Positions 10,133 through 21,847 of a stretch of 64,000 bases of DNA are shown here, piece after piece. The notes under the pieces are model-generated. The model was not told the origin of the DNA, ran no database searches, and saw only the letters and a list, made by a program, of their open reading frames with translations. A program made the position numbers and the translations under genes. The DNA lies in assembly GCA_020466095.1 (NCBI GenBank), contig CM035806.1, forward strand, positions 121,701,168 to 121,765,167, read 5' to 3'. Every line of letters starts with the position of its first letter. Within the stretch, counting starts at the first letter, position 1. Origin of the DNA: Chlorops oryzae (Eukaryota > Arthropoda > Insecta > Diptera > Chloropidae).

Positions 10133-11022
10133 AACGCTCATACAAACGAACAGCGACATGCAAATTTTAAAAATTTCGATAGAGTATGCAGGGGGAGTGA
10201 AAATATTTTGTTGCTCTGTTATTTTCTTTAAAAATACAGGATTCAGAAATTTGTGTTTGTTTTTCATATTTATTTGTTCACAAGAAAGACAACGTTCTAT
10301 ATGAAAACAACGCTAGGAATTCGTAGAAGGTACCAAGGCAAGAACAAAACAATTGGACTTCTCGCCTCAACACATTGAGAACCGTTTTTCATTTTGATTC
10401 TTTTTCAGCAGTCCCGCGCTTGTCTATATGCGCTTGTCTGTCGATTGCGTGACATGTGTGAATTTGTGTGTGCGCCCATAGCCATACGTAAATTTGTATT
10501 TGGACGTTTGGATATTTTCTTGTCTTGCTTGTGAAGAGACGATTGAGACGATTAGCTTTCTCATGAGAGCAAACTCTGTGCTCGAAACCGGTTTGAAATT
10601 TTGTGTATTTGAGTGTGTTTGTGTGTCGCATAAATTGACCGATGAACATGTTGAACGCACATTTAGTTTTCCGGCGTGAGATGTTCGCAGATAGAATGTC
10701 CTATCATCGATTTAATAGACGTTATCACATCAAAAGTAAAAACCTATTTCTCAACTGTTTTTTAATTTATAACACTGCTTATTGGGCCTCGCCCACATAA
10801 AATTTTATTCTTGCACCGCCACTGAGTAAGTGTAAAAGCGAATGCAACTCCAAAAGGGAATATCGATAGGAATTGACGGTCAACAATTGACTAATGTAAA
10901 AATCCTCAATGAAAAACACTTCTCAATGTAAATGTCCATGAATCAAAGCAATCGATAGTCTTCAAAAACCATCGATGTTTTCGATAGTTTGAAACCATCG
11001 ATAGTATCCATAGTGCTTAGTA

Positions 11023-11496
11023 CAGTGATGCCAGATTGTGGGTTTTTCCTCATATTGTGGGTTTTTTCACTCAAATATCGTGACATGGGGAAAAGTATGG
11101 GTAATTTTATGTCGAAATTTATGCACTACATTTAAGGTATATTTACTACTTATGAGAATGAATATCGTGTTTTCCCTCTTCCAGTACCCTGCATGACTCT
11201 TTTTGCTGTATCTAGTCGCGTGTTCCCTAAGTGTTGTAAAGAAACTTGGTTTTTTTTAAGTCATGAATAAGACTGCAATTTTAAGTTACTTTTATTTTTT
11301 GTTATTTTCTTGATACTTTTATTAAAATATTAAAATATTGTGTTTAAATCCAATGTTCAATTTTGAAATCGGTACGCCCATATTTTCAAAAAATCATTCT
11401 GGGTTTTTTCGTGGGTTTTTAGTTTTTGAATATGGGGAAAAGTGGGTTTTCTTCCAATATATGAGGGTTTTTTATCGATAATATCTGGCATCACTG
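11023..11496. mobile_element. hAT-like MITE (474 bp)
   Basis: The ends are CAGTGATGCCAGAT and the complement ATCTGGCATCACTG. The duplication GCTTAGTA is perfect (11015-11022, 11497-11504). The subterminal GTGGGTTTTT word is repeated near the left end and again near the right end. No ORF. Confidence 0.88.
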
Positions 11497-11518
11497 GCTT
11501 AGTATGTTATTTTTTCAA

Positions 11519-11752
11519 CATATATCACTATATATGTCACTCAGGAGCTGTTTCTATTTTGGCTCTTTTCAACACGGTCTTGGGTACCCACCACGGTCTT
11601 AGGTACCCACCAAAATAAGCATTTTTCACTTAGGTACTCACCAAAAGTATTTCTCTCTCGCTCTTTATTTGCCTGCCGAGTAACATCTCTTTCTAACTGG
11701 CGCGAAATATCCCGCCCAAAATCTATGAGAGTGACATATATAGTAATATATG
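11519..11752. mobile_element. CATATAT MITE, copy 4 (234 bp)
   Basis: Inverted relative to copies 1 and 2. The left end is CATATATCACTATATATGTC, and the duplication is TTTTTCAA and GTTTTCAA (7 of 8). It starts only 15 bp after the duplication that follows the hAT-like MITE at 11023-11496. Confidence 0.85.
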
Positions 11753-13215
11753 GTTTTCAATATGAATTAATATGTGTTAATTTAGATTAACTTGAATTAA
11801 AACTCGGGTAAGTGAGAATATAGGAATAGAAATTATTACTTTCACCACAATTGATGTGATTCGTTTCCTTTGCCAAGATTGAGGGATATTTTGAATGACC
11901 TTTACATTCCGACTGGGAAATGAATTTTCTTAATTAGGTAATTAAAATTTCCCCGGGAAAACAATCATGTACCCGATATTCTGTAAATAAAAAAATGCAC
12001 ACAAAATTTTTTTCAATTAAAAAAGACCGATTATATTTTTCGGACATTGATGTAAGTTCTGCTGGATTTGCAGCATCCTACGTCCTATTCAAAGCCTTTT
12101 TGTACAGAAGTGCAGAGTTTAAACAATTAATTTACAGGTCTGGGGGTTTTTGGAATCATTTAAAAAAATGAAATCTACAAAAAATCTTATAATGTGATTG
12201 GAACCCTTAATTAAAAAATATATTATTTATCTGAAGGCCATAGTTTTTCTCAGTAAGTATTTTGAAACAAACAAACAAATCTAGCAGCATTGCGAGTTGC
12301 CATATTCAGGTGCAATTTATTTTGATTAACAAACAGCAAAATATGGACTCTTATATGCAAGAATTTATGTTTATGTGTTATGAATAATGAGGACCTGAAG
12401 CACAAAAATATTTTTTCGTTAATTAAATAAATAATTTATTATCCTCCGAATTCACCAAGCTATTAAAATAAAATTTAAATAAAAATTGAATTTTTTTATA
12501 TGGAATTTGATAGTTCGTACATTTAAATTTTTCTTTAAATAGCTTGGTATGTTCGGGCATAAGTCTTTGATTGAAATTGAGTTTTAGTTCTAATTGAAAA
12601 AAATAAACACGATAATTTCCAAAACATTAAAATCTTAAGAAATTTTTTTTTAAAAGTTCTCACATTTTTTTTTGGAATTCAAAGCGATGCATGCAATTTG
12701 TTAAAAAAAAAACCAAGAGAAAAGCATTTTGCGCGAAAATATTTCGAACCAATTGCGATTAAAAACGAGTTGCAGATCAAATTATTCGCATCTCGCAGTA
12801 TTTATAAGCAAAGTCGAAGCAAAAATTTTCGGAACTTGATTGGAAAATCATTTAATTTCGGCAATTTTCAGATCCTCGATTTCTGTACTCGTGTCTCTGA
12901 AGAGCGAGCCGTGCTGCCTCGATATATTTATGTGTCGGAATTTCAAAAAATAAGTAATAAATAATAATAAATGAAATACAAAAAAATATTATTACATATG
13001 AGTCGCTCAGTGGATAAAGGCAGGGACCGAAAATAATAGTTATTTGCGAAACTTTAAACAAAAAAAGCAAATACAACGACTTGACGCACAAACATATTGA
13101 TGACTCAGTTTTGATTGTCACATCCTTGACTTCAATTTCAAGACATAATTTTTAAATCTTTGATTTTTATTTTTAAGTCAAAAACTAACCGTTATTTTTT
13201 GCCGTTTATTATATT
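11753..13215. other. AT-rich spacer, no feature recognised
   Basis: I see no domain-bearing ORF, RNA gene or clear element ends. Two overlapping opposite-strand frames at 12698-13121 lack any motif. Confidence 0.4.
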
Positions 13216-13305
13216 CAGCCTGAATAATGGTTATTCTGGGCTTTTTATTTTTTCCAGCCTGAATAATCGTTATTCTGGGCTTTTTATTTTTTCCAGCCTG
13301 AATAA
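13216..13305. repeat. 39-bp tandem repeat, about 2.3 copies
   Basis: Units starting CAGCCTGAATAAT lie at 13216, 13255 and 13294 with an exact 39-bp period. Each complete unit contains GTTATTCTGGGC, a partial inverse of its CAGCCTGAATAA. Confidence 0.8.
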
Positions 13306-13696
13306 AAAGCCTGGCCTTTTTTTGACTAAGCAATACGTCAGTTTGGAAAACTTTTGATGCAATAGTATACTTTATTACTTCCTCTTTTAGAATTTATCAA
13401 AAATAGGCGTGGCCCGCCCCTTTTAAAGGCATTTTTAACATCTATTAATCCAAAAGGCATATTCACTTGATACTCGAGAATAGCAGTAACCTGCAGTATA
13501 TTTTTTGGTATGCTTTACCCGAATTTGTGGCCAGAAGTCACCCACGACCCTTTACTTTGCTCAAAACCACACAGAAACGCCCCTCCCCCCCTTAAAGTGG
13601 ACCCCCTTTCCCCACCAACGTAGGGAAAGCTTTTAAAATCCATTAAACCATAGATATTTGAGTTGACTTTATTTAGCACAGTGAGTAAATTTTTTT

Positions 13697-13975
13697 TTAT
13701 ACCCGAGACACTCTGCGTCGAGTGTAGATATTCTGTTTGTGCGGTTGTGTGTAACACCCAAAACCAGTCGAGATTGACCATACAAAATATATATAGAAAT
13801 GATCTGTCTGTATACAGTTTTCTTATCGAAGAGGTTGAACTATCTTGACGAAATTTGGTATGCGTACTCACAGGCACATAAGTAAAAACAAATTAGAGAA
13901 TGGACCCCATCGGACCATTTTTAGGGGTGCCTCCAGTACCAGGGTCTGTTACGAAAACAACAAAAACTGCTCTAA
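13697..13975 (+). mobile_element. Mini-me/DINE-1-like subfamily B fragment at a gap
   Basis: Starts TATACCCGAGACACTCTGCG and continues through the ACACCCAAAACCAGTCGAG and TATATATAGAAATGATC block typical of subfamily B. It then runs into the N gap. Confidence 0.75.
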
Positions 13976-14075
13976 NNNNNNNNNNNNNNNNNNNNNNNNN
14001 NNNNNNNNNNNNNNNNNNNNNNNNNNNNNNNNNNNNNNNNNNNNNNNNNNNNNNNNNNNNNNNNNNNNNNNNNNN
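13976..14075. other. Assembly gap (100 N)
   Basis: Exactly 100 N, which is normally a placeholder for unknown length. Frames crossing it are meaningless. Confidence 0.99.
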
Positions 14076-14252
14076 AAGTTGGCAGTTATAAATTTAGGTT
14101 CATATCCGGTCGTCAGAAACGTAATGCATGTGCTTTAAAAAAAAATTTTTTTTTTATAAATGTTTGGATGAAAGCTAGATATTCCTCTAAGTTTTGAAAT
14201 ATTATTTAAATGTTATATTATCTACCTAAGTATTCAAAAAAAAAAAAAAAAA

Positions 14253-14300
14253 CCCTCGCCGCAGCGGGGATTGAACCCCTCTACATCGGATTGGTACTGC
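14253..14300 (-). other. tRNA-like 3' half (degenerate)
   Basis: On the minus strand GGGGTTCAATCCCC forms a perfect T-arm-like hairpin matching the internal B box consensus. No D-arm or acceptor partner is visible, so this is a remnant, perhaps of a tRNA-derived SINE. A poly-A/T run abuts it at 14236-14252. Confidence 0.45.
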
Positions 14301-14305
14301 TTGTT

Positions 14306-15119
14306 TAGGCTTGGAAAATATTTAATTCGATTGCTTGGATTTATATGTTTTCCAATCTCAAATCCAATTGAATAAAAAGGGAGCCGTTTTGGTTATTTAC
14401 ACTTGAATTCCAAATAAATTCCAACACTTGGATCCAAGCCTTTTGTTTGCGGGCGCAAGTTACTTCCAATTGTTTAGTAAGGGTAAATGTTTGCTGGGTT
14501 CCGACTACTTATACCTTAGTAATGAAGGAAAATAATTTTTTGTTGTTTTTAAGTTTCACTTTGTGGTAAGGACGATTTTTGAAATTTTCGCGATAATTTC
14601 TAGATTTTTCTCAAAATCTCACGAAGTATGTATGTGTTTTTTTATGTATCTTGCTTAAAAGAGGAAGAATGTACCTTTTTAACGATGTATCATGTGTTTC
14701 AATCAAATTTTTACTTCAAGTTTATAGCCATTCAAATTTGAAAAATTTGGATTTCTTTGAATTTTTTTCAAAATTTGTTGAATTCATTTTGATATATCGT
14801 CGTTCGTAAGTTATTGTGGTCTATACAGCAAAATGGAAAAAATTGAGATAAGACCGAGTCTTAGGCTAACTTTTCGAGATCTTTCGATCTGTGTCAAAAG
14901 TTTACTCCTATCTTTTATAGTTTTTGAAATATGAGACATCAACTTTGTGCTATAAACACTTTGGTGACAAGCTCCGTTACCATTGTGTTCTATATGAAAA
15001 AAGTTGTGCATATAGAACAAAAACGGACTAAAAATACTAAATAATAAAAAATTATTTTATTTTGTTCTATATGCAAGACTAAATAAATTTCGAATTAAAT
15101 TTTAAGTCTTTCCCGTTAG
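14306..15119. other. AT-rich spacer with GTTCTATATGC words
   Basis: The word GTTCTATATG or its inverse occurs several times (near 14988, 15013 and 15064). It recurs at about 19523 and 19568, so this may be an unclassified old repeat. No gene is seen. Confidence 0.35.
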
Positions 15120-15275
15120 TTTCTATACCTGAAACATTCTGCGTCGAATTCTCTCGGGATAGAAAATATGTTCAGAAATGATCAATGTCGCAGAAGATTA
15201 GGTAAGCCATGTCTGTCTGTCTGTATACACTTTTGTTGTCGAAGGAGTTAAGTTATGGTATTGAACTTTGGTATG
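15120..15275 (+). mobile_element. Degenerate subfamily B mini-me fragment
   Basis: Decayed versions of CTATACCTGAAACATTCTGCG, AGAAATGATCAATGTCG and CATGTCTGTCTGTCTG appear in the same order as in subfamily B elements. Confidence 0.6.
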
Positions 15276-15650
15276 GAGACGCACGGAGACATTAGTAAAA
15301 CCAAGTGGGGTGGAAAGAAGGCGGATACTCTTAAAGGCAGTGGCGTACTACAATAACTTTTTATAACTTTTTATAAATTTTTTGTTGGTAAATCAAATTT
15401 ATCTCCGTTGAATCGAAGTCAAAATTTCATCATTTAATGAATTTGATTAATTTTTTATATATTTTTATTTAGTGGCAGAAACTTATCTTACTTAACTAAG
15501 GACTGTCCCAGAAATAACTGTCCTTTTGTTTTTAGGCTATTTATAAAAAAGTGTTAACTCTATAGCAACATATTTGGTACCTAACTAAAGTATAAATATT
15601 GCAGATTAAAAAAAAATACTCATTCGTAAAATAAAAGAGCTACTGAAAAG

Positions 15651-16512
15651 ATGTCGTCTCAACAAGAAGAAAAGCGGAAAGCAATTATTTACAAACACCT
15701 GGAACCTCCAAACACCACGTACAAAAAGATCGCTAAGGAAGTTGGCGTGTGTGAAAAAACTGTCGGTAGGACCATAAAACGATACAGACAGCTTACCCAT
15801 TTATCAAAAACACCAGGATCAGGGAGAAAAAGTGGTCCAGCGAACCAAGCGGTGGCCCAGAACGTTAAGCGGCTGTTTACTCAGAATCCAGGCACTTCGG
15901 TTCGTGATATGGCAGCAAAAGCGGGAACATCGAAGTCAAGTGTTCAACGGATTAAAAAATTTTACAACCTAAGGAGCTATAAAGTACAAAAGTACCTGAT
16001 AGGTCAGAAGAAAAGGACGCCGAAGCCAAGAGGAGGGCTCGAAAACTGTATCGCGATTACCTGCCCAAATTTGATTGCGTGATCATGGACGATGAAACGT
16101 TTTGCAAAGCGGATTTCAAGCAGTTACCTAGACACGGATGTTATACTGCGGTTAGAAGAGGTGGAGCATCCTCTAAATTTACCACCGAAAAACATACCAA
16201 ATTTCCACAGAAATACATGGTGTGGCAGGCTATTTGCAAATGTGGCCTTCGAAGTAAGGAATTTATGAGGGATCGCACAATCAACACCGAAATTTACATC
16301 AGAGAGTGTCTGGACCGTCGTTTGCTGCCTTTTATACGCCAATCGAAAAATATTGGGCTTTAATGAAAAGGAACCTTAAGAAGACCAAACAAACTGCGAA
16401 TAACATCGAAATATTTCGACATAAATGGCGTCGGGCATACACTAAGGTGAACGAAAGGTCGGTAAAAAACCTAATGGAGGACCTTAATCAAAAAGTGTAT
16501 AATTTTTTTTAA
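15651..16512 (+). pseudogene. Tc1-like transposase pseudogene
   Basis: The ATG at 15651 opens a frame with an N-terminal helix-turn-helix region (VGVCEKTVGRTIKRYRQL) and a second one (VRDMAAKAGTSKSSVQRIKK), the paired DNA-binding layout of Tc1 transposases. The frame breaks near 15995, where one base appears missing before TACCTGATAGG, and resumes as RARKLYRDYLPKFDCVIMDD, giving the first catalytic Asp (MDDETFCKADF). A second break near 16345 joins LLPFIRQ directly to PIEKYWALMKRNL. The family normally has about 80 residues there, including the second Asp and the surroundings of the third acid. The enzyme cannot be catalytic. Confidence 0.88.
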
Positions 16513-16628
16513 GTGTATTTTTTTCAGTGTAATTAAAATTTTTATTTATTTTGTAATGTTCACTTAATAATAAACTGAAAGAATTTTTAAAAAAACATCA
16601 TTGTTTTTTTTGCAAAAAAAAAAAAAAA

Positions 16629-18273
16629 ACAAGTGAAGAAGTTTACATCGGCAAAGCCGATTGCACACATACCTTTTCCTCAGCCTAAAATATGTTAAAA
16701 CATTACCTTACCGAAAATTCCTGCGGTTTTCGTTGTTCTAGCTTGGATATCTATTTATACCTTATCTGTACTTCGATTTAGGTTCTAAAACTCGAGATTA
16801 TTATTAAGCAAAAAAATTTCGCGAATGGTGATCATGGTCAAATTTTAACCGTTAGAGGACAATATGTCTAGCTGCGAAATACTCAATTCAAAATAGTGAA
16901 AATCAAATTTTCGCGAATTTCGCGGATGGTGGTCTTGATCACATTTTAACCCTTAGAGGAAATTTAGTTTAGCTGCGAAATACTCACTTCAAAATAGTGA
17001 AAATCAAATTTTCGCGAATTTCGCGGATGGTGGTCTTGATCAAATTTTAACCCTTAGAGGACATTTTGTTTAGCTGTGAAATACTCAATTCAAAATAGTG
17101 AAAATCAGGTTTTCGCGAATTTCGCGGATGGTGGTCTTGATCAAATTTTAACCCTTAGAGCACATTTTGTTTAACTGCGAAATACTCAATTCAAAATAGT
17201 GAAAATCAAATTTTCGCGAATTTCGCGGATGGTGGTCTTGATCAAATTTTAACCCTTAGAGGAAATTTTGTTTAGCTGCGAAATACTCACTTCAAAATAG
17301 TGAAAATCAAATTTTCGCGAATTTCGCGGATGGTGGTCTTGATCAAATTTTAACCCTTAGAGGACATTTTGTTAAGCTGCGAAATACTCAATTAAAAATA
17401 GTGAAAATCAGGTTTTCGCGAATTTCGCGGATGGTGGTCTTGATCAAATTTTAACCCTTAGAGGAAATTTTGTTTAGCTGCGAAATACTCACTTCAAAAT
17501 AGTGAAAATCAAATTTTTTCGAATTTCGCGGATGGTGGTCTTGATCAAATTTTAACCCTTAGAGGACATTTTGTTTAGCTGCGAAATACTCAATTAAAAA
17601 TAGTGAAAATCAGGTTTTCGCGAATTTCGCGGATGGTGGTCTTGATCAAATTTTAACCCTTAGAGGACATTTTGTTTAACTGCGAAATACTCAATTCAAA
17701 ATAGTGAAAATCAAATTTTCGCGAATTTCGCGGATGGTGGTCTTGATCAAATTTTAACCCTTAGAGGACATTTTGTTTAGCTGCGAAATACTCAATTCAA
17801 AATAGTGAAAATCAATTTTTGCGAATTTCGCGAAATGTGGTCATGGTCAAAATTTATCCATAATGGACGACTTTATTTGGCGGCAAAATACACAATCAGA
17901 AGAAGCAAAAAAATAATTTTTGTATTCAGATATGAGAATAAGAGAAAGAGTGTTTTTTTCTATTGTGTAGGATGATGACCATAGTTATAGCGATGTCGCA
18001 ATTTTTTTTTCAGCGAAAGCTTAAGTCTACATAGTAGCTATACACACACCAAATTTCAATAAGCTGGGATGTATAGTAAAAAAGTTATCCAGGAAAAACG
18101 TTAAAAATCGTGATTTTTGAAACTTCTGAACCACTTCCCACGACCCAAGAAGGGACTACGAAAAAAATTTGTATGCAGTTTTTCGGACATTTACCTGGTT
18201 GAAGTCCATGCCAAATTTCAATATGATATCTTTCATGGCTTAGGAGTAAATTACGAAAAACTAAAGTGTGACC

Positions 18274-18313
<40 letters not shown>

Positions 18314-18443
18314 TGGCTAGATCGATTCCTCTTGTCACCCTGATCAAGAATATATATATATGTCTATATCTACCGCGACTCCTTTGGTATGTGACATACA
18401 CCGTGCCAAACTTAATATACCCTTTCCTTCGGAAAAGGTATAA
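16629..18443 (+). mobile_element. Mini-me/DINE-1-like element, subfamily C (1.8 kb)
   Basis: The left end ACAAGTGAAG is followed by the hairpin ATCGGC-AAA-GCCGAT and then ATACCTTTTCC. The right end reads GGAAAAGGTAT, the exact inverse of that 11-mer. Near the right end lie (GACA)n, CATGGCTAGATCGATTCC, CTGATCAAGAATATATATAT and a (TA)n tract. This order, (GTCY)n then core then (TA)n, marks the dipteran mini-me class, now grouped with DINE-1/Helentron derivatives. It is inserted in the Tc1-like element and carries a 101-bp satellite. Confidence 0.8.
16818..17865. repeat. 101-bp tandem satellite, about 10 units
   Basis: CGCGGATGGTGGTC starts at 16921, 17022, 17123, 17224, 17325, 17426, 17527, 17628 and 17729: a period of exactly 101 with no indel. 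Divergent units flank the array on both sides. Unit variants (GGAAATTT with CACTTC; GGACATTT with CAATTA and CAGGTTTT) recur in order, which suggests homogenisation by unequal exchange. Confidence 0.92.
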
Positions 18444-18601
18444 AAACAAAAGGACAGTTATTTCTGGGACAGTCTTTATTCTAACCTTAACCCTGGAACG
18501 GAAATTTTTATATAAGACCCGAAAACACTTTTTATTTCGTTCTTAATACATACTGATTTTAAAGCAACTGTATATTTTTTTTCTAATTAGAATAAACTAA
18601 A

Positions 18602-19348
18602 AACAAGTAAGAAAGCTAAAGTCGGTCAAGCCCGACTTTGAAATACCCAGCGTCCCGACGTTATTGGCGCACTATGTTTTTCCTCTCCATTTGTGGGCGG
18701 GCCACACAATTTTTTTTCCCACACCTTTCATTTGCCTTGGTCAACCTATGTGGCGAATTTAAAGCTTTTACGTCTTTTACTTCGGAAGTTACGAAAAATC
18801 TTAATTTGTGGGCGTGACAGTGGGCGGGCCACACAAATGTTTTTCTTACACCTTACATACGCCTTAGTCAACCTATATTGCGAATTTGAAGCTTCCACGC
18901 CTTTTAATTCACAAGTTACGATAAACCCTTATTTGTGGGCGTGGCTCTATTAGGACGGCGTCCATTATTTTACAGGATATGTCCCTTTTTGTAGTTTACC
19001 AGTACACCAAATATCAATGAAATGTGTTGAGTGGTTCGCAAGTTACAAGCATTTTACTGAAAACACAATATATTCATTTGTGGGCGTGGCAGTGGGCGGA
19101 TGTCTCCAATTTTTACTTAGGATCACACTCGGACCCCGATATATCTGTGTGCCAAACTTCAACTTGATTGGTTCAGCCGTTTCGGAGGAGATCCGACCAC
19201 GGACGGACCGACATGTCTAAATCGATTCAGTTTTTGATCCTGATCAAGAATATATATATATATATATATATGTCTATATCTCCGGAGCTTAGTTCTCCCT
19301 GTTACAAGATTCGCACAAAACTAATATACCCTGATTACGCTGGGTATA
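18602..19348 (+). mobile_element. Mini-me/DINE-1-like element, subfamily A, copy 1
   Basis: Starts AACAAGTAAGAAAGC, then the hairpin AAGTCGG-TCAAGC-CCGACTT, then ATACCCAGCGT. It ends ACGCTGGGTAT, the inverse of that 11-mer. The interior repeats a module containing GTGGGCGTGGCAGTGGGCGG, and a (TA)n tract follows CTGATCAAGA. The frames across the module (86 aa) are shadows of the repeat. Confidence 0.8.
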
Positions 19349-19349
19349 A

Positions 19350-20152
19350 CAATTATAAGAGTAAATACAAATTTACCGTTCAAGGGTTAAATGATCTTAT
19401 TGAAATATATTTATAAGATTGAGTTTAATTATTAAATGATTTGAATGTGATATTAAATAAAGTTTTTGTTGCGTAAACACCTTCATTTTTATTTCTTATC
19501 TTACAATACTTCCTAACAGTTTGTTCTATATGCTATAAAACAAGAAGAGCTTCGTAAAAGAGTGCATATAGAACAAAGCAATTTTTTAAACGCTTCCTGG
19601 TCGTAAAATCGTATCCAAAAACATAATTTTTTAACAGAAAAATTCACGAACACTATAGCTTGTATTGGTAAAAAGCTGTCGACAACTTTTTCGGTTCAGT
19701 TTTTTGTAACTGACGACCAAACTTTAAACGCAATTTACCAAAAACACAAATTTGTCATATAGAACAGATTAACTTGCGAACGACGATATTTATTCGGTAA
19801 AAATTCTGAAAATAATTGTTTTGCTTTGAAACAATAACTGCGTATTTTACGTTTCCAAAATGTTATGGTATGCTGAAATTGGTAGAAAATTGTAGAAGTT
19901 ATAAGGAGTTTTCCGACTCTACTCAAATTCAAAATGCGTCATGCAAAACTCGTCGAACATGCATTCAAACCGCTGCCGACGTCACTCAAGATCACGATAC
20001 AAAAAAATTCCTCACGATCACGCCGATCCCGAAATTGTGTAACCTTTCACGAAAATTCACGATCACGCACGAGTAGGTATAGAAAAGTTTCTCAGAATTA
20101 AATTTAGAATTTGTTTTATAAAACCAAAAAGCCTTAAATCGCTCTGTCTTAT
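19350..20152. other. AT-rich spacer, no gene recognised
   Basis: Contains two GTTCTATATGC-type words and, near 19990-20070, a run of TCACGATCACGC words similar to 45190-45350. No ORF with a domain. Confidence 0.35.
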
Positions 20153-20584
20153 ACTACGTTTATACGTACGCCTTATTCGCGAATAAGAATATCGCGAATA
20201 GCGATTTTTACCGTATAAACGGTCTTATTCACGAATAGCTAATTCACGAAAGTTATTCGTGAATAGTGAGACTATTCGCGATAAACACGAAAGGTGATGC
20301 CACATTTTTCGCTGATTTCTCTCTTTTTGACGATCCGGCAGCGCTTTTGTTTAATTTGAGTTCAAAAATCTAGCAAAAAAGATGGAGAACGGAAAGGAAA
20401 CCAACCGCTGCACATGGATAATACTTAAATCAGAGACTGACATTTTTTCACTTTTGAAAAACTAATTGGTAAAAGCATTCTTGATGCTACGAAATCATAT
20501 GTTTTTCATGTGTGCTACCATTTCATTTCGTTTCGGCAGTCAGGTAGCGCTAAGACCAACTAATGTCGGTTGCCGTATAAACGG
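20153..20584. mobile_element. TACTACG MITE, copy 3 (right end lost)
   Basis: Same family as 5257-5748, preceded by TTA at 20150-20152. It follows the family through GGTTGCCGTATAAACGG and then joins a subfamily A element at about 20585, so its right terminal repeat and duplication are missing. Confidence 0.75.
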
Positions 20585-21086
20585 CATATAAACGCCCACA
20601 AATAAGCCCAAAAATAAGGGCTTATCGTAACTTGTGAAGTAAAAGGCGTAGAAGCTTCAAAGTCGCAGCATAGGTTGACCAAGGCAAATGAAAGGTGTAG
20701 GGAAAAAAATTTATGTAGCCCGCCCACTGCCACGCCCACAAATAGAGAATTTTCATAACTTCCGAAGTAAAAGGCGTAGAAGCTTCAAATTCGCAACATA
20801 GGTTCACCAAGGCGAATGAAAGGTGTAGGAAAATTGTTTTTATGGCCCGCCCACTGCCACGCCCACAAATGAAGATTTTTCGTAACTCCCGAAGTAAAAG
20901 GCGTAGAAGCTTCGAACTCGCAACATAGGTTCACCAAGGCGAATGAAAGGTGTAGGAAAAAATTTTATGCGGCCCGCCCACTGCCACGCCCACAAATAGA
21001 GAAGCAAAACAAAGTACGCTCATAATGTCGTGACGCTGGGTATTTCAAAGTCGGGCTTGACCGACTTTAGCTTTCTTACTTGTTTT
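20585..21086 (-). mobile_element. Mini-me/DINE-1-like subfamily A, copy 2 (truncated)
   Basis: Inverse orientation, ending with the hairpin and CTTTCTTACTTGTTTT. Three tandem modules of roughly 115-120 bp with GCCCGCCCACTGCCACGCCC are present. The (GTCY)n/(TA)n end is missing because the element abuts a MITE. Confidence 0.75.
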
Positions 21087-21202
21087 AGAATTGCCCGTAC
21101 TCGGCAATTCCGTTTTGCTCTCTTTCATTGTGTCAAACATGAAGTTGGCTGCGAGCAGATTTTTGACATTTGATTTATTCGCTTTCTTCTTTCTGCGTGT
21201 TA

Positions 21203-21695
21203 AAGGCCAATATTACGAGTACCAAGCATATTTTAAAAAATTTTTAAATAAAAATCCGCTTTTGGTTTTTACTATTCCAATTTTTAAAAAATATTTTAAA
21301 TCACCTCGGCACTGCGTTTAAATATGATATCAAATTTGAGTTCGATTTTCAATAACCAGCTGTTTAGAAAAATTCAAAGAAATAATTTTCAAAAAAAAAT
21401 TCAGTTTTGGAAATAACACAATACGATAGACAGGACTAAAAGCTTTGGAGTCACAGGGCAGCAATTTGGAGTACGAAACAATCGTTAGAATGGCTCTTTA
21501 TAGAATCCGTTTTTAAAAATAACGATCTAATCAGCTGTCAAATGTACTCACAGCCCTGGAAGTAGACGGTGCTGCCGTAAATTTCGATGCTTAAAAAATT
21601 GCGATATTGAAAATGAAATTTATTTTTAAAAAATTTTAATTTTAATTTAAAAAATTTTTTAAATATGCTTGGTAATATTGGACCTAAGACGGGGA
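21203..21695. repeat. Inverted-repeat element (about 0.5 kb)
   Basis: GGCCAATATTACGAGTACC followed by AAGCATATTTTAAAAA (21203-21255) is matched inversely by AAATATGCTTGGTAATATTG at about 21660-21685. The true termini and target duplication are not clear. Confidence 0.5.
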
Positions 21696-21847
21696 ATTTG
21701 TTCGGGAAATATTAAATTAAAATTTTTGAGGATTGATTTTTTTCTAATTTTGTTATTTCTTTTTTAAAATTTTTTTTATGAAATGAACTCAGTTATTTAA
21801 GTTTTTTTTATGTCGATATAAAATATTCTGTCTCAATATAAGTAAAA

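Larger units (their letters stand above)
7991..10824 (+). mobile_element. hAT element, decayed (2.8 kb)
   Basis: The left end is CAGAGGCGGCGATAGG and the right end is the complement of CAGTGGCGGTGCAAG. An imperfect 8-bp duplication flanks it (AGTTTGTG at 7983-7990 and AGTAAGTG at 10825-10832, 6 of 8). It contains the C-terminal part of a hAT transposase (8390-8986), a nested hAT-like MITE (9300-9743) and a small foldback (about 10020-10132). The rest is AT-rich and uncoded. Confidence 0.7.
15499..18476 (+). mobile_element. Tc1-like element (ITmDD37E-type), split by a younger insertion
   Basis: The left end AGGACTGTCCCAGAAATAAC and right end (complement of AAGACTGTCCCAGAAATAAC) are inverted repeats of about 35 bp. 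TA flanks both sides (15497-15498, 18477-18478). Between them lie a broken transposase (15651-16512) and then a complete subfamily C mini-me element (16629-18443). Without the insert the element is about 1.16 kb, short for a Tc1 because the transposase core is deleted. Confidence 0.88.

Noticed and set aside
13845..14138. Frames running through N gaps (also at 24021-24440 and 46681-47089)
   Set aside because: Gap length is unknown and N codons keep frames open artificially.
16818..17865. CRISPR-like array
   Set aside because: Units are 101 bp without distinct repeat and spacer parts, and the setting is an insect transposon.
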